The notes: a model not told the origin generated them from the letters alone. A stretch of 64,000 bases of DNA from Methylopila jiangsuensis (GCF_027922305.1 NZ_BSFK01000005.1:62001-126000); one strand, 5' to 3'; shown: positions 8,841 through 20,320, numbered from the stretch's first letter. Program-made: numbers and translations.

Positions 8841-9668
8841 TCAGGCGTCCAGCACGGCCTGCGTCACCAACAGCGCGTCCCGGTTCTCGCGCACGTCATG
8901 GACGCGGAACAGCGTGGCGCCGTTGGTCCAGCCGATGACGGAGGTCGCGACCGTGCCGTGGACCCGCTCAGCCGGCGCGCGCTCGATGATGTGGCCGATC
9001 AGCGACTTGCGCGACGTGCCCAGCAGCACCGCGAAGCCCATGGCGGCGAGCTGGCCCACCTCGCGCACCGCGATCAGGTTCTGCGCCACCGTCTTGCCGA
9101 AGCCGACGCCCGGATCGAGCGCGATGGCGCGCTCCGGCACGCCGGCTTTCAGCGCCAGCTCCACGGAACGGCCGAGGAAGCGCTTCATGTCCTCGACGAT
9201 GTCGAGCGCGGGGTCCACTTCGGTGCGGTGGTGCATCACCACCACCGGGGCGCCGCGCTCGGCGGCGACGCGGGCCATGTCCGGGTCGAACTGCAGGCCC
9301 CAGACGTCGTTCACGATCTCCGCGCCGGCCTCGAGCGCCGCGGCGGCGACCTTCGCCTTCATGGTGTCGATGGAGATGGGCGTCGTGACGCCCGCCTCTT
9401 TCAGCGCCCTTATGGCGGGAACGACGCGGGCGATTTCTTCGTCCGCATCCACCGCCTGAAAGCCGGGGCGGGTCGATTCGCCGCCCACGTCGATGATGTC
9501 CGCGCCCTCCGCCGCCATGTGACGCGCCTGCGCCACCGCGTTCTCGACCGCGTCGAAGCGGCCGCCGTCGGAGAACGAGTCCGGGGTGACGTTCAGGATG
9601 CCCATCACGCGCGGGCCGCCAACGCGGTCGTAGAGACGCGCGGCGGCGAAGGGGGCGGAAACGGTCAT
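8841..9668 (-). CDS. folP: Dihydropteroate synthase
   Basis: Joins p-aminobenzoate to 6-hydroxymethyl-dihydropterin diphosphate in folate synthesis. The 275 residues carry the pterin-binding barrel motifs VMGILNVTPDSFSDGGRF, ADIIDVGGESTRPG, IVNDVWGL, VVVMHHR and LDPGVGFGKT. The ATG at 9668 opens MTVSAPFAAARL. It lies 4 bases after the stop of the 9673-10041 gene on the same strand. Folate is relevant here because metF and metH at 30-35 kb use its one-carbon forms. Confidence 0.96.
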   Translation of the reverse strand: MTVSAPFAAARLYDRVGGPRVMGILNVTPDSFSDGGRFDAVENAVAQARHMAAEGADIIDVGGESTRPGFQAVDADEEIARVVPAIRALKEAGVTTPISIDTMKAKVAAAALEAGAEIVNDVWGLQFDPDMARVAAERGAPVVVMHHRTEVDPALDIVEDMKRFLGRSVELALKAGVPERAIALDPGVGFGKTVAQNLIAVREVGQLAAMGFAVLLGTSRKSLIGHIIERAPAERVHGTVATSVIGWTNGATLFRVHDVRENRDALLVTQAVLDA

Positions 9669-9672
9669 TGGC

Positions 9673-10041
9673 TCAGATGAAAGCTTCGAGGCCGGGAATC
9701 GAACCGACGATGCGGCCGACCGTCTCCTCGCCCACCAGCTCGCGGGCGTGGGCCAGAAGCTCCTTGGTCACCACCTGCACCTCGGAGCCGGACAGGCCGA
9801 CGGCGGTCAGCGCATGATAGGCCGCCATGGCGCCGAATCCGCCGAATCCGGCCTCGCCGTCCTGCTGAGCCTTGGCCTCGGCCAGCGCCGCGTCGGCCCC
9901 CGGTAGGGCGTTCACCAGTTCGCCCACGGCGTCGGCCGGAGCCTCGCGGTCGAGGAACACAAGAATCGCCTTCACCGCCGCCGTCGCCTTGGCGGCGTCG
10001 ATTCCGGCGGCGGAAGACAGCCGCGCCACGAGTTCGTCCAT
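9673..10041 (-). CDS. Small helical protein, DUF2267/DUF2780-like
   Basis: A 122-residue soluble protein of unknown role. It opens MDELVARLSSAAGIDAAKAT and is helical. A Gly-rich break (GEAGFGGFGAM) in the middle is followed by a conserved-looking tail, VVTKELLAHARELVGEETVG. The pattern of amphipathic helices and a DREAPADAVGELVNALP segment resembles DUF2267 or DUF2780 proteins; that likeness is from memory. The ATG at 10041 has AGAGG upstream. The frame is open further upstream but without protein-like composition. It is followed by folP 4 bases on. Confidence 0.65.
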   Translation of the reverse strand: MDELVARLSSAAGIDAAKATAAVKAILVFLDREAPADAVGELVNALPGADAALAEAKAQQDGEAGFGGFGAMAAYHALTAVGLSGSEVQVVTKELLAHARELVGEETVGRIVGSIPGLEAFI

Positions 10042-10143
10042 GATCTTCGCCTCTGAGGGTGGTTTCGAACGGCGCGCATGTTGACCATCCGCCCGGCGCG
10101 AACACAAGCGCGCCGGAACTGAAAGGCGGTTCGGCCGCGGAAG

Positions 10144-10740
10144 TCAGTAAATCCACTGTTCCGGCACGCGGATCGTCACGGGCTCGCCGCTGACGATTCG
10201 GCCGGCGCGCTCCACGCTCGCCACCACCCCGCGCAAGCGCCGGGCAGCCTTCGGGAACGACAGCTCGTCTCCCGGCCGTCCGGTGTGGCCGGCGATGGCG
10301 CGGCCGGCGTCGCGGCAGGGCGCGTTCGGCTCCTCCACCACGATGGCGGCGCCGCTCGCGAAGAACAGCCGCGTTCCCGCCGGCAGATAGGACAGGCGCG
10401 CCACCCCCGTCAGCAGCAGGTTGGCGCCGATCCAGCCGGCCTCGATCCGGGCCAGCCCGAGCCGGGCCGCGACCTCCGCCAGCTCCTCCTCCGATACGAT
10501 CGAAAGCTGGCGCCCGGAGCGCATCTCCACGCCGCGCGGATGCCAAGGCTCACGGGAGCCGGCGGCGCGGGTGAAGCCCGCATGAAGGTCGCCCGGCACG
10601 CCTTCGAGCGTCAGGTCGAGGCTCTCGACCGGCTCGGTCTCGAAGCTGTCCGTATCCGCCACCGCCAGCGCGGCCGCAAGCTGCGCCGACAGCCGGCGGG
10701 CGGGATGAACGACGATGTCGTCGAGCAGGTCGGTGGTCAT
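10144..10740 (-). CDS. MOSC-domain protein
   Basis: A 198-residue protein with one MOSC domain, the sulfur-carrier fold shared with molybdenum cofactor sulfurases. The C-terminal part has the expected conserved cysteine (EEPNAPCRDAG). Around it are GDLHAGFTR, RQLSIVSEEEL and GANLLLTGV, all usual for stand-alone bacterial MOSC proteins of the YiiM type. No pyridoxal-phosphate domain is fused to it. The substrate is unknown; YiiM-type homologues act in reduction of N-hydroxylated compounds. Confidence 0.85.
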   Translation of the reverse strand: MTTDLLDDIVVHPARRLSAQLAAALAVADTDSFETEPVESLDLTLEGVPGDLHAGFTRAAGSREPWHPRGVEMRSGRQLSIVSEEELAEVAARLGLARIEAGWIGANLLLTGVARLSYLPAGTRLFFASGAAIVVEEPNAPCRDAGRAIAGHTGRPGDELSFPKAARRLRGVVASVERAGRIVSGEPVTIRVPEQWIY

Positions 10741-10770
10741 GGCGGGCGTCCCTTGCGCGGCCGGGCCTCG

Positions 10771-11493
10771 TCAGGCGGCGACAGGCAGTATGGACCGGTT
10801 GCGGCCGGCGCGCTTGGCCTCATAGAGGCAGGCGTCGGCGTCGCGGAACGTCTCGGCGAAGGGGTGCGCCGGATCATCCGTGGCGCCGCCGACGCTGACC
10901 GTGAGCGTCGTCGCCGCGCCGGCGGGAAGCTCGACCACGGTCGCGGCCACCGCGAGCCGAACCCGCTCGGCGATGACGGCGGCCTCCGCAGCGCCGTTCG
11001 CAGGCAGATAGATCGCGAACTCCTCGCCGCCCACGCGGCCGAGCAAAGCGCCCGGACCGGCCGCGGCGGTCATGGCCTGCGCCAGCGCCTGCAGCGCGCG
11101 GTCCCCGGCGTCGTGTCCGTGCTCGTCGTTGACGGTCTTGAAATGATCCGCATCCACCAGCAGCAGGGCGCCGCCCCGCCGGCGGACGCTTTCGATCGCG
11201 TCGTAGAAGCCCGCATGGTTCAGCACGCCCGTCAGCCCGTCATGGCGCGCCAGATAGCTGAGCCGGGCGTGGGCCTTGCGAAGATCGTCGTTCAGCAGCC
11301 TCAGCCGGTCGGACTGGCGCTGCAGGTAGGCCCCAAGCGTGAGCGAGATGACGAAGGGGCAGGCTGCGGCGATGATGACGGTGTTGGCGTCCGGCGTGAA
11401 GCCAAAGAAAGCGGCGAGACCGAAGGTCAAAGCGAGCGACATGCCGATCGCGATCAGGGTCACGGCGCCGAGCCGCGCCACGAAACCAAGCAT
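10771..11493 (-). CDS. Membrane diguanylate cyclase (GGDEF)
   Basis: Makes the second messenger cyclic di-GMP. Two N-terminal membrane helices are followed by a short coiled linker (RLRLLNDDLRKAHARL) and a GGDEF domain. The active-site loop reads VGGEEF, and substrate residues are in HDGLTGVLNHAGF and DADHFKTVNDEHGHDAGD, so it looks catalytically intact. I set the start at the ATG 11493, 240 residues, with GGAG 11 bases upstream. A GTG at 11529 in frame would add 12 residues but has no ribosome site. No inhibitory RxxD site was evident. Confidence 0.9.
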   Translation of the reverse strand: MLGFVARLGAVTLIAIGMSLALTFGLAAFFGFTPDANTVIIAAACPFVISLTLGAYLQRQSDRLRLLNDDLRKAHARLSYLARHDGLTGVLNHAGFYDAIESVRRRGGALLLVDADHFKTVNDEHGHDAGDRALQALAQAMTAAAGPGALLGRVGGEEFAIYLPANGAAEAAVIAERVRLAVAATVVELPAGAATTLTVSVGGATDDPAHPFAETFRDADACLYEAKRAGRNRSILPVAA

Positions 11494-11555
11494 GGGGTCC
11501 CAATCTCCGCCGAACCGAACCTGTTTCACACTGGCACAGCGGAGTTATCGCCATA

Positions 11556-12341
11556 TCAACGGGCTTTGGCCACCATGAAAAGGCGCGGAAAGCGCAGCAG
11601 AACCTTGCCATCGACGCGCGGGGCGTAGAACGAGGCCAGCCGCTGCGCGTAAGCCGCCTCGAAGGCGACGCGCTCCGGGCCGTCCAGAGGCGCGAGGAAC
11701 GGCCGCAAGCCGGTCGCGCGCAGCCAGTCGACGATCGCTTCCACGTCGTCCAGCGGATGGGCGAAGGTGGTGCGCCAGACGTCTGCGGAAGCGCCGGAGG
11801 CCGCCAGCAGATCGTAATAGCGCTCCATGGCGAGGATCGGCGTGCGCGACCCCGCGGCGGCGGCGAGCCGGTCGCGCCAGCGCGGGTCGAGCGCGATCTC
11901 GCGCATGGCCGCGTGCGACGGCTCCTGCAGGTTGTCCGGCATCTGCACGGCGAGAACGCCGCCGGGCGCGAGCCGGCTTAGCAGGCGCGGAACCAGCGTC
12001 TCGTGGTCCGGCAGCCATTGCAGGGCGGCGTTGGCGAAGATCACGTCCGGCCTCTCGCCCGCATCCGCCGCCCAGGCGGCGATGTCGCCCTCCACGAAGC
12101 GGGCGGCGGGCAGGCGCGCGCGGGCCGCGGCCAGCATGTCGGGCGAGGAGTCGAGACCGACGATCGCGGCGTCGGGGAACCGGCGCGCCAGCAGCTCGGT
12201 GGAGTTGCCGGGGCCGCAGCCGAGATCGACCGCGAGCCGCGCCGAAGCGAGGGGCGCGCGGGCGAGAAGCTCCGCCGCAGGCCGGGTGCGCTCGTCCTCG
12301 AAGCGGAGGTAGCGCGCGGCGGACCAGTCGTTCGCGCTCAT
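11556..12341 (-). CDS. tam: Trans-aconitate 2-methyltransferase
   Basis: A 261-residue S-adenosylmethionine methyltransferase that esterifies trans-aconitate, detoxifying a by-product of aconitase. It shows motif [31 protein letters not shown], and the Tam-type [18 protein letters not shown]. Further on are [17 protein letters not shown] and a C-terminal [12 protein letters not shown]. Length and motif order match E. coli Tam (252 residues). The ATG at 12341 has GGAG 6 bases upstream; an in-frame ATG at 12353 overlaps that site. It lies just past the ettA terminator, so it is probably a separate transcript. Confidence 0.88.
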   Translation of the reverse strand: MSANDWSAARYLRFEDERTRPAAELLARAPLASARLAVDLGCGPGNSTELLARRFPDAAIVGLDSSPDMLAAARARLPAARFVEGDIAAWAADAGERPDVIFANAALQWLPDHETLVPRLLSRLAPGGVLAVQMPDNLQEPSHAAMREIALDPRWRDRLAAAAGSRTPILAMERYYDLLAASGASADVWRTTFAHPLDDVEAIVDWLRATGLRPFLAPLDGPERVAFEAAYAQRLASFYAPRVDGKVLLRFPRLFMVAKAR

Positions 12342-12364
12342 CGCGATCTCCATGCGTGATGCGA

Positions 12365-12390
12365 AAACGGCGGCCCGGAGGCCGCCGTTT
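12365..12390 (-). terminator. Rho-independent terminator of ettA
   Basis: A perfect 11-bp stem (AAACGGCGGCC/GGCCGCCGTTT) with a 4-base loop. It lies 7 bases past the ettA stop on the minus strand and is followed there by a T run. Confidence 0.85.
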
Positions 12391-12396
12391 GAACCG

Positions 12397-14049
<1,653 letters not shown>

Positions 14050-14275
14050 GGGGGTTTTCGTGCTCGCGGAAACCGGAGGTGGGACGCGCGGCCCTGAAAC
14101 CGGCCGGCGGAGATGTCATTGGGTCGGGCGTCTTCTAACGCGCCGCTCTCGGGGGCGGCAAGGCCCGCGCCGGCGCGTCACGTTTGCGGGCGCGGACTTT
14201 CGCCGGAGCGCGGCCCGCGCTAGACGCTCCGGACCTTGAACGGGCGCGGCCCCGCGCGCCCGAGCGGATGCGACC

Positions 14276-15010
14276 ATGATCTCCGACGTGACCCTTCCGG
14301 CCGTGTTCGCGGCCGGCGCGCTGAGTTTCCTGAGCCCCTGCGTGCTGCCGCTGGTGCCGCCCTACCTCTGCTTCCTCGCCGGCTCCACGCTGGACCAGCT
14401 CGTCAGCGACGAGCGGCCGCGCTCGGTCTCCGCCCGGACGCTCGGGGCGGCGGCGCTGTTCGTGCTGGGCTTCGCCACCGTGTTCGTGGCGCTGGGCGCC
14501 ACCGCATCCGCGCTCGGGCGCCTGCTGCTCGCCAACGCGCCGCTGCTGGCGAGCGTCGCCGGCGTCGCCATCATCGTGATGGGGCTGCATTTCCTCGGAG
14601 TGTTCCGCATCGGCTTCCTGATGCGCGACACCCGCATGGAGGTGCAGAAGCCGGTGGGGCTCTGGGGCGCCTATCTGATGGGCCTCGCCTTCGCCTTCGG
14701 CTGGACGCCCTGCATCGGCCCGGTGCTGGCGGCGGTGCTGTCCGTGGCCGCCTCCGAGACCACGGTGGCGAGCGGCGCCGGCCTGCTCGCGGTCTACGCC
14801 GCGGGGCTCGGCCTGCCGTTCCTGATCGCGGCCTTCGCCATGAAGCCGTTCATCGCCTTCCTGAAGCGCTTCCGCGCCCATCTCGGCACGGTGGAGAAGG
14901 TGACGGGCGGCCTGCTGGTGCTGACCGGCCTCGCCTTCCTCACCGGCTTCACCGCCACCGCCTCGTTCTGGCTGCTGGAGACTTTTCCGGGCCTCGCGAC
15001 GCTCGGCTGA
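14276..15010 (+). CDS. ccdA: Cytochrome c biogenesis protein CcdA
   Basis: A 244-residue polytopic membrane protein with about six helices. It carries reducing power across the inner membrane for haem attachment to apocytochrome c or for periplasmic disulfide reduction. The two redox cysteines are in the expected places: LSFLSPCVLPLVPP in helix 1 and FAFGWTPCIGPVL in the fourth helix. It is divergent from ettA, with no other ccm gene adjacent. Cytochrome c1 (petC, 44884) is an obvious client of c-type maturation in this window. Confidence 0.93.
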   Translation: MISDVTLPAVFAAGALSFLSPCVLPLVPPYLCFLAGSTLDQLVSDERPRSVSARTLGAAALFVLGFATVFVALGATASALGRLLLANAPLLASVAGVAIIVMGLHFLGVFRIGFLMRDTRMEVQKPVGLWGAYLMGLAFAFGWTPCIGPVLAAVLSVAASETTVASGAGLLAVYAAGLGLPFLIAAFAMKPFIAFLKRFRAHLGTVEKVTGGLLVLTGLAFLTGFTATASFWLLETFPGLATLG

Positions 15011-15014
15011 GGCC

Positions 15015-16394
15015 TCAGGCCGCGCGGGCGTTCTCGGCCGCGGCCCAGGCTTCGGTGCGGTCGAGCGCCGCGGTCAGGCGGTCGAACAGCAGGTCGATCT
15101 CGGCCGACGTGATCACCAGCGGCGGGCAGATCGACACCGCGTCGCCGATGGCGCGCACGATCAGGCCTTCGTCCTGCGCGAAACCGACCGCCTTGGCCGC
15201 GATGGCGCGCCTGGCGTCGAATGAGCGCTTGGTCGTCTTGTCGGCCACCAGCTCCACCGCGCCCACGAGGCCGGTTCCCCGCGCCTCGCCCACCAGCGGA
15301 TGGTCGCCGAGCGCCTTCAGCCGCGCCTGGAAGCCCGGGATGATCCCGTTCACATGGGCGAGGATGTTCTCGCGCTCATAGATCTCCAGCGTCTTCAGCG
15401 CCACGGCGGCGGCGACCGGATGGCCGGAATAGGTGAAGCCGTGGCCGAACACGCCGATCTTCTCGCTCTGGCGGGTGAGCGCCTCGTCGATCCAGTCCGG
15501 GATGATGACGCCGGCGATCGGGGCGTAGGCGGAGGAGAGCTGCTTGGCGATGGAGACCGTGTCCGGCTTCATCTTGAGCGCGGTGGAGCCGAACCATTCG
15601 CCGAGCCGGCCGAAGCCGCAGATCACCTCGTCGGCGATCAGCATCACGTCGTGCTTCTCCAGCACCGCCTGGATCTTGGGGTAATAGGTCTCCGGCGGCA
15701 CGATCACGCCGCCCGCCCCCATCACCGGCTCGGCGATGAAGGCGGCCACCGTCTCCGGCCCCTCGGCCTCGATCAGCGCGTCGAGCTCGGCGGCGAGCCG
15801 GGTGGCGAAAGCCTCCTCGCTCTCGCCGGCCTCGGCGAAACGGTAGTGGTGCGGGCAGCCGGCGTGGCGCACGCCCGGGATCGGCAGGTCGAAATCGATG
15901 TGGTTGTTGGGCAGGCCGGTGAGGCTGGCGCTCGCGACGGTGACGCCGTGATAGGCCTTGATGCGGGATATGATCTTCTTCTTCTGCGGCCGGCCGAGCG
16001 CGTTGTTGACGTACCAGACCAGCTTCATCTGGGTGTCGTTGGCCTCGGAGCCCGAGTTGCAGAAGAAGACCTTCGCGGCCTTCATCGGCGAGAGCTCCTT
16101 CAGCTTCTCCGCCAGCGCGATCGCCGGGTCGTGGCTCTTGCCGGTGAAGAGATGGGCGAAGGGCAGCTTGCGCATCTGTTCGGCGGCGGCCTCCACCAGC
16201 TCCTCGCGACCGTGGCCCAGCGCGTTGCACCACAGGCCCGCCATGCCTTCGAGATAGGGCTTGCCGTCCACGTCGTAGACGAACACCCCTTCGCCCCGCT
16301 CGAGGATGAGCGAGCCCTGTCGCGGCAGCGTCGCAAGGTTGGAGTAGGGGTGCAGCACGGTCGCGGCGTCGCGGGCCTGGAGATTGGTGACCAT
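15015..16394 (-). CDS. Class III omega-aminotransferase
   Basis: A 459-residue pyridoxal-phosphate enzyme moving an amino group from an amine or omega-amino acid to a keto acid. Seen: the N-terminal HPYSNLATL block, FFCNSGSEANDTQMKL phosphate-binding loop, SRIKAYHGVTVAS, EPVMGAGGVIVPP and DEVICGFGRLG. The Schiff-base lysine is in SIAKQLSSAYAPI, and GFTYSGHPVAAA follows. The type resembles putrescine/beta-alanine--pyruvate aminotransferases (SpuC-like). With an agmatinase gene in the same window a putrescine link is tempting, but the two genes are 11 kb apart and the substrate is not shown. It is convergent with ccdA with only 4 bases between stops. Confidence 0.88.
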   Translation of the reverse strand: MVTNLQARDAATVLHPYSNLATLPRQGSLILERGEGVFVYDVDGKPYLEGMAGLWCNALGHGREELVEAAAEQMRKLPFAHLFTGKSHDPAIALAEKLKELSPMKAAKVFFCNSGSEANDTQMKLVWYVNNALGRPQKKKIISRIKAYHGVTVASASLTGLPNNHIDFDLPIPGVRHAGCPHHYRFAEAGESEEAFATRLAAELDALIEAEGPETVAAFIAEPVMGAGGVIVPPETYYPKIQAVLEKHDVMLIADEVICGFGRLGEWFGSTALKMKPDTVSIAKQLSSAYAPIAGVIIPDWIDEALTRQSEKIGVFGHGFTYSGHPVAAAVALKTLEIYERENILAHVNGIIPGFQARLKALGDHPLVGEARGTGLVGAVELVADKTTKRSFDARRAIAAKAVGFAQDEGLIVRAIGDAVSICPPLVITSAEIDLLFDRLTAALDRTEAWAAAENARAA

Positions 16395-16515
16395 CGCGGG
16401 AAACTCCGTCGGCGGGTTGTCTCCACTCTCCTAGCCCAGCCGCCGGACCGCCGGAAGCCGGGCTGCGACATGACGCGCAGGCGCGAAAAAGATGTCGCCG
16501 CCGGCTCCGTTAACT

Positions 16516-16541
16516 GGAACGATAGTCTTGCTTCCTTCGTT
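16516..16541 (+). promoter_or_regulatory. EcfG-type general stress promoter
   Basis: GGAAC at 16516-16520, a 17-base spacer, and CGTT at 16538-16541 match the known alphaproteobacterial EcfG consensus GGAAC-N16/17-CGTT exactly. It lies 38 bases upstream of the small exported-protein gene at 16580 and points toward it. Confidence 0.65.
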
Positions 16542-16579
16542 AGGGGGAAGGTTCACCCCTGTCCGTCAGGTTCACCACG

Positions 16580-16921
16580 ATGCGGCTCGTTCTGGTCGTC
16601 GCTGCGCTGTTTCTCGCGGCTTTCGCCGCCCTTTCGGACGTCACCTATCTCAGGGATGGCGGCTACGCCGGCGACCTGCCCGAGCATCGCCGCATCGACG
16701 TGCGAGCCCAGGCGGACTGCGCCGAGGTGGTGGAGCGCGCCGACCGCGCGCTCGGCCCCCACAACGGCTTCGCCTGCGAGCGCGTGCCGCTGGTGCGGCA
16801 TCTCGCCAATCTGGCCCGGGACGCCTTCGAGCGTCGGGAGTTCGTGGATGTGGCGCTGAACGCGCTGCGCACCGATGCCGTCGCCGGCGACGCCCAGGCG
16901 GCCGCCCGTCCGGCCCGCTAA
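16580..16921 (+). CDS. Small secreted protein, unknown function
   Basis: A 113-residue protein with an N-terminal hydrophobic signal or anchor (MRLVLVVAALFLAAFAALS). The exported part has two cysteines (QADCAEVV and GFACERV) and an Ala/Arg-rich tail. I do not recognise a family. An exact EcfG promoter match ends 38 bases upstream, so it is probably part of the general stress response. Its stop codon overlaps the stop of the convergent extensin-like gene. Confidence 0.7.
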   Translation: MRLVLVVAALFLAAFAALSDVTYLRDGGYAGDLPEHRRIDVRAQADCAEVVERADRALGPHNGFACERVPLVRHLANLARDAFERREFVDVALNALRTDAVAGDAQAAARPAR

Positions 16922-18012
16922 TCCACCGTCCACTGGCAGAGTTTCGACTTCGGGTTGCGTCGCTTCCTGAGGTCCAGATGCAGGTGGTCCTCGTGAAAGC
17001 CGTCCGAGCCCTGTCCCAGCACGGTCATGAACCGCGCGCAGACGGCGGGCTTTAACGCGTCGGCGAACCCCTTTGGCAGCGCATCGTCGTAGACGCCCAT
17101 GCGGCGGCCGTCCGTGAAGCTGAATCCTGAGACGTCGAGGGCGTTGGCGAGCCCGTGCTCGCTCATCTTCGCGCCCTTTCGGTTGTTGCGGCCGCGGCAG
17201 ACATACGACGCGGCGACGCTGACGCCGGACAGTCGCGCGCCCGCCTTTTTCGCCGCTGGAGCCAGATCGTCCCGCACCAGTTGCGTCGCGGCGAGGGCCG
17301 CGGCGCAGGTGAGCGTCGCCGCCGGCGTCACCGTCACTTCGCTCCCATCGGGCAGCTTCACCGCTGACAACGAAACGGGAAGCGCGGCGCCGCAGGCGCC
17401 GGGCCCGAGGATCGGCGGCAGCGGCGCCGCGGTGGCGGCGTCCGCCAGCGCCGCGCAGTCCGGATCCCGGTCGCGGGCGGACGGGGCGGGCGCCTCCACC
17501 GGCGGGGTGTCCGCGGGCGGCGCCTCCGTCAGCGGCGCGCGCGGCGGCAGGGCCGCGACCGCCGTGGGGCGCTCCGGCGGCAGTGGAGCCGTGTTCACGG
17601 CGCGGGAGGGAGGGCGGACCAGCGGCGGCAAAGGCGGCGTCTCCGCTGCTGGGCGCAGCGCCGCGAAGCCCGCGGCCCGCTCGGCGGCGCGGGCGTCGTC
17701 ATCGGCCCCGGAGGAGGGCGCGGCGTCGCCGCCTGAGGCTGCGTCCTGCGCCGCCGCCGGCCTCGTCTCGTCCGGCCTCGGCGCCGGACGGGGCAGGGGC
17801 GGCGGCGCGCTGCGGACGGAACGCGAGGCGCGGCGCGCCTTGCGCGTCGGCCGGCTCGGCTGCGACCAGGGCAGGCGAAGCTGCTTCGGCAGCGAGAACA
17901 GCGGCCGGCTCTCGCGCGCTTCAGCCGGTGCGACGCTGGTGAGGGGAACGGCGAAAGAGCCGGACGCCAAAGCGCCGGCGAGCAGGAGGACGAGCCGCCT
18001 TGAGCTTTTCAT
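16918..18012 (-). CDS. Extensin-like family protein, exported
   Basis: A 364-residue protein with a signal peptide (MKSSRRLVLLLAGALASGSF). A long Pro/Ala/Arg-rich low-complexity linker covers roughly residues 45-185. The folded C-terminal extensin-like domain covers about 190-364. That domain shows GACGAALPV, VYVCRGRN-like ASYVCRGRNNRK, HGLANALDVSGFSF, and FHEDHLHLDLRKR near the end. The His/Asp pattern resembles D-Ala-D-Ala peptidase-like metal sites, so a role at the cell wall is plausible but unproven. The frame is open far upstream on the minus strand inside dxs; the ATG at 18012 is set by the signal peptide. Confidence 0.85.
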   Translation of the reverse strand: MKSSRRLVLLLAGALASGSFAVPLTSVAPAEARESRPLFSLPKQLRLPWSQPSRPTRKARRASRSVRSAPPPLPRPAPRPDETRPAAAQDAASGGDAAPSSGADDDARAAERAAGFAALRPAAETPPLPPLVRPPSRAVNTAPLPPERPTAVAALPPRAPLTEAPPADTPPVEAPAPSARDRDPDCAALADAATAAPLPPILGPGACGAALPVSLSAVKLPDGSEVTVTPAATLTCAAALAATQLVRDDLAPAAKKAGARLSGVSVAASYVCRGRNNRKGAKMSEHGLANALDVSGFSFTDGRRMGVYDDALPKGFADALKPAVCARFMTVLGQGSDGFHEDHLHLDLRKRRNPKSKLCQWTVD

Positions 18013-18147
18013 CACTCGAAAACTGGGGCGGCGCCGAAGCGGCGCAAGGCGGCTTTCGGCCAAGACCGTCTTTGGTCGCCGTTTGCGCCGGTTACGACGG
18101 TGGTGTAACGCTCGGCTCCTGTTAACCGCGAGGATGCTTCTCCCGCC

Positions 18148-20064
18148 GTGACCGAAACTTCCGCAACGCCCCTGCTCGACGTCGTTCGCACGCCGGAGGA
18201 TCTGCGCCGTCTCCCCGAGGACCAGCTCGACCAGCTCGCCGCCGAACTGCGGCGCGAGACGATCGACGCCGTTTCGGTGACGGGCGGCCATCTGGGCGCG
18301 GGGCTCGGCGTGGTGGAGCTGACGGTCGCGCTGCACCATGTGTTCGACACGCCTCGGGACCGGCTGATCTGGGACGTCGGCCATCAGGTCTACCCGCACA
18401 AGATCCTGACCGGGCGGCGCGACCGCATCCGCACCCTGCGCAAGGGCGGAGGCCTGTCCGGCTTCACCAAGCGCTCCGAGAGCGCGTTCGACCCCTTCGG
18501 CGCCGGCCATTCCTCGACCTCGATCTCGGCCGGGCTCGGCATGGCGGTGGCCCGCGACCTGAAGGGCGACGACAACCGGGTGGTCTGCGTCATCGGCGAC
18601 GGCGCCATGTCCGCCGGCATGGCCTATGAGGCCATGAACAACGCCGGGGCTTTGGGATCGCGGCTGGTGGTCATCCTGAACGACAACGACATGTCGATCG
18701 CGCCGCCCACCGGCGCCATGTCGGCCTATCTGGCGCGGCTCGTCTCCGGCCGCACCTACCTGTCGCTGCGGGAGATCGGCCGGGGACTCGTCAAGCGTCT
18801 GCCCCGCTTCGTGGAACGCGGCGCGGCGCGCGCGGAGGAGTACGCCCGCGGCCTCGCCATGGGCGGCACGCTGTTCGAGGAGCTTGGCTTCTACTATGTG
18901 GGCCCGATCGACGGCCACAATCTGGAGCACCTGCTGCCCGTCCTGAAGAACGTGCGCGACGCGGACCAGGGCCCGATCCTGGTCCATGTGGTGACCCAGA
19001 AAGGCAAGGGCTACGCTCCGGCGGAGGCCTCCGCCGACAAGTATCACGGCGTCTCGGCCTTCGACGTGGTGTCGGGCGCCCAGACCAAGCCCAAGGCCAA
19101 CGCCCCCACCTACACCAAGGTGTTCGCGCAGGCTCTGGTGGACGAGGCGAAGCGGGACGAGCGCGTGGTCGCCATCACCGCGGCCATGCCCGGCGGCACC
19201 GGGCTCGACCTGTTCGAACAGGCGTTCCCGGCCCGCACCTTCGACGTCGGCATCGCCGAACAGCACGCCGTCACTTTCGCGGCGGGCCTCGCGGCGGAGG
19301 GGCTGAAGCCGTTCTGCGCGCTTTACTCCACCTTCCTGCAGCGTGCCTACGACCAGGTGGTGCACGACGTCGCGATCCAGAACCTGCCGGTGCGCTTCGC
19401 CATCGACCGGGCCGGCCTCGTGGGCGCCGACGGCGCCACCCATGCGGGCGCCTATGACGTGGCCTATCTCGGCTGCCTGCCGGACATGGCGCTCATGGCG
19501 CCGGCGGACGAGGCGGAGCTGGTCCACATGGTCGCGACCGCCGCGGCTTACGACGACGGCCCCATCGCCTTCCGCTACCCCCGCGGCGAGGGCGTGGGCG
19601 TGGAGCTTCCGGCGCGGGGCCAGGTTCTGCCGCTCGGCCGGGGCCGGGTGCTGCGCGAGGGCTCCACGGTGGCGCTGCTGTCGCTGGGCACGCGGCTCGC
19701 GGCCGCGCTTGAGGCGGCGGAGGAGCTGGCGCTTCGGGGCGTCTCGACCACCGTGGCGGACGCCCGTTTCGCCAAGCCGCTGGACCGGGACCTGATCCTG
19801 CGGCTCGCCCGCGGGCATGAGGTGCTGATGATGGTGGAGGAGGGCTCCTCCGGCGGCTTCGGCGCCATGGTGCTACAGCTTCTCGCCGGCGAGGGCGCGC
19901 TGGATCGCGGGCTCAAGGTGCGCACGCTCACCCTGCCGGACCGTTTTCAGGACCACGACAAGCCGGAGACCCAGCTCTCCGAGGCGGGGCTCGACGGCCG
20001 CGCCATCGCCGCCAGCGCGCTCGCGGCGCTTGGCCCCAAGGGGGTCGCTGCGCTTCGGGCGTGA
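18148..20064 (+). CDS. dxs: 1-Deoxy-D-xylulose-5-phosphate synthase
   Basis: Condenses pyruvate and glyceraldehyde-3-phosphate, the first step of the MEP route to isoprenoids, using thiamine diphosphate. The 638 residues are full length. Seen: [48 protein letters not shown], the ThDP motif [27 protein letters not shown], and the transketolase middle domain [18 protein letters not shown] with its catalytic Glu. The start is GTG at 18148. In many relatives dxs is followed by tlyA; that gene is not here. Confidence 0.97.
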   Translation: MTETSATPLLDVVRTPEDLRRLPEDQLDQLAAELRRETIDAVSVTGGHLGAGLGVVELTVALHHVFDTPRDRLIWDVGHQVYPHKILTGRRDRIRTLRKGGGLSGFTKRSESAFDPFGAGHSSTSISAGLGMAVARDLKGDDNRVVCVIGDGAMSAGMAYEAMNNAGALGSRLVVILNDNDMSIAPPTGAMSAYLARLVSGRTYLSLREIGRGLVKRLPRFVERGAARAEEYARGLAMGGTLFEELGFYYVGPIDGHNLEHLLPVLKNVRDADQGPILVHVVTQKGKGYAPAEASADKYHGVSAFDVVSGAQTKPKANAPTYTKVFAQALVDEAKRDERVVAITAAMPGGTGLDLFEQAFPARTFDVGIAEQHAVTFAAGLAAEGLKPFCALYSTFLQRAYDQVVHDVAIQNLPVRFAIDRAGLVGADGATHAGAYDVAYLGCLPDMALMAPADEAELVHMVATAAAYDDGPIAFRYPRGEGVGVELPARGQVLPLGRGRVLREGSTVALLSLGTRLAAALEAAEELALRGVSTTVADARFAKPLDRDLILRLARGHEVLMMVEEGSSGGFGAMVLQLLAGEGALDRGLKVRTLTLPDRFQDHDKPETQLSEAGLDGRAIAASALAALGPKGVAALRA

Positions 20065-20320
20065 GTGACGACTGGGCGTCTCCACGGCGGCGCGCATGCA
20101 TCGGCTTTGATCGGGCCAACGCCCGTAGCGCTTCATGCGCCCGGCGGCAGTGGCGCGCGTTTCGCCGGGTCAGCCAGAAGCAGGCGGGCGGCCTGAGCGC
20201 GCGTGGGCGCTGCGTCGCCGATTTTCTGCAAGCGGGGCGCCTGACAGAAAGAGCGCTGCGGGTTGCGCGGGCCTCGCACCTGAGTGCCGATGTCGAAATT
20301 TACAACTATGAAGGGCGCCT

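Noticed and set aside
16918-19818. A 966-codon minus-strand frame running through dxs
   Set aside because: Only the part from ATG 18012 has a signal peptide and an extensin-like domain; the rest is antisense to dxs.
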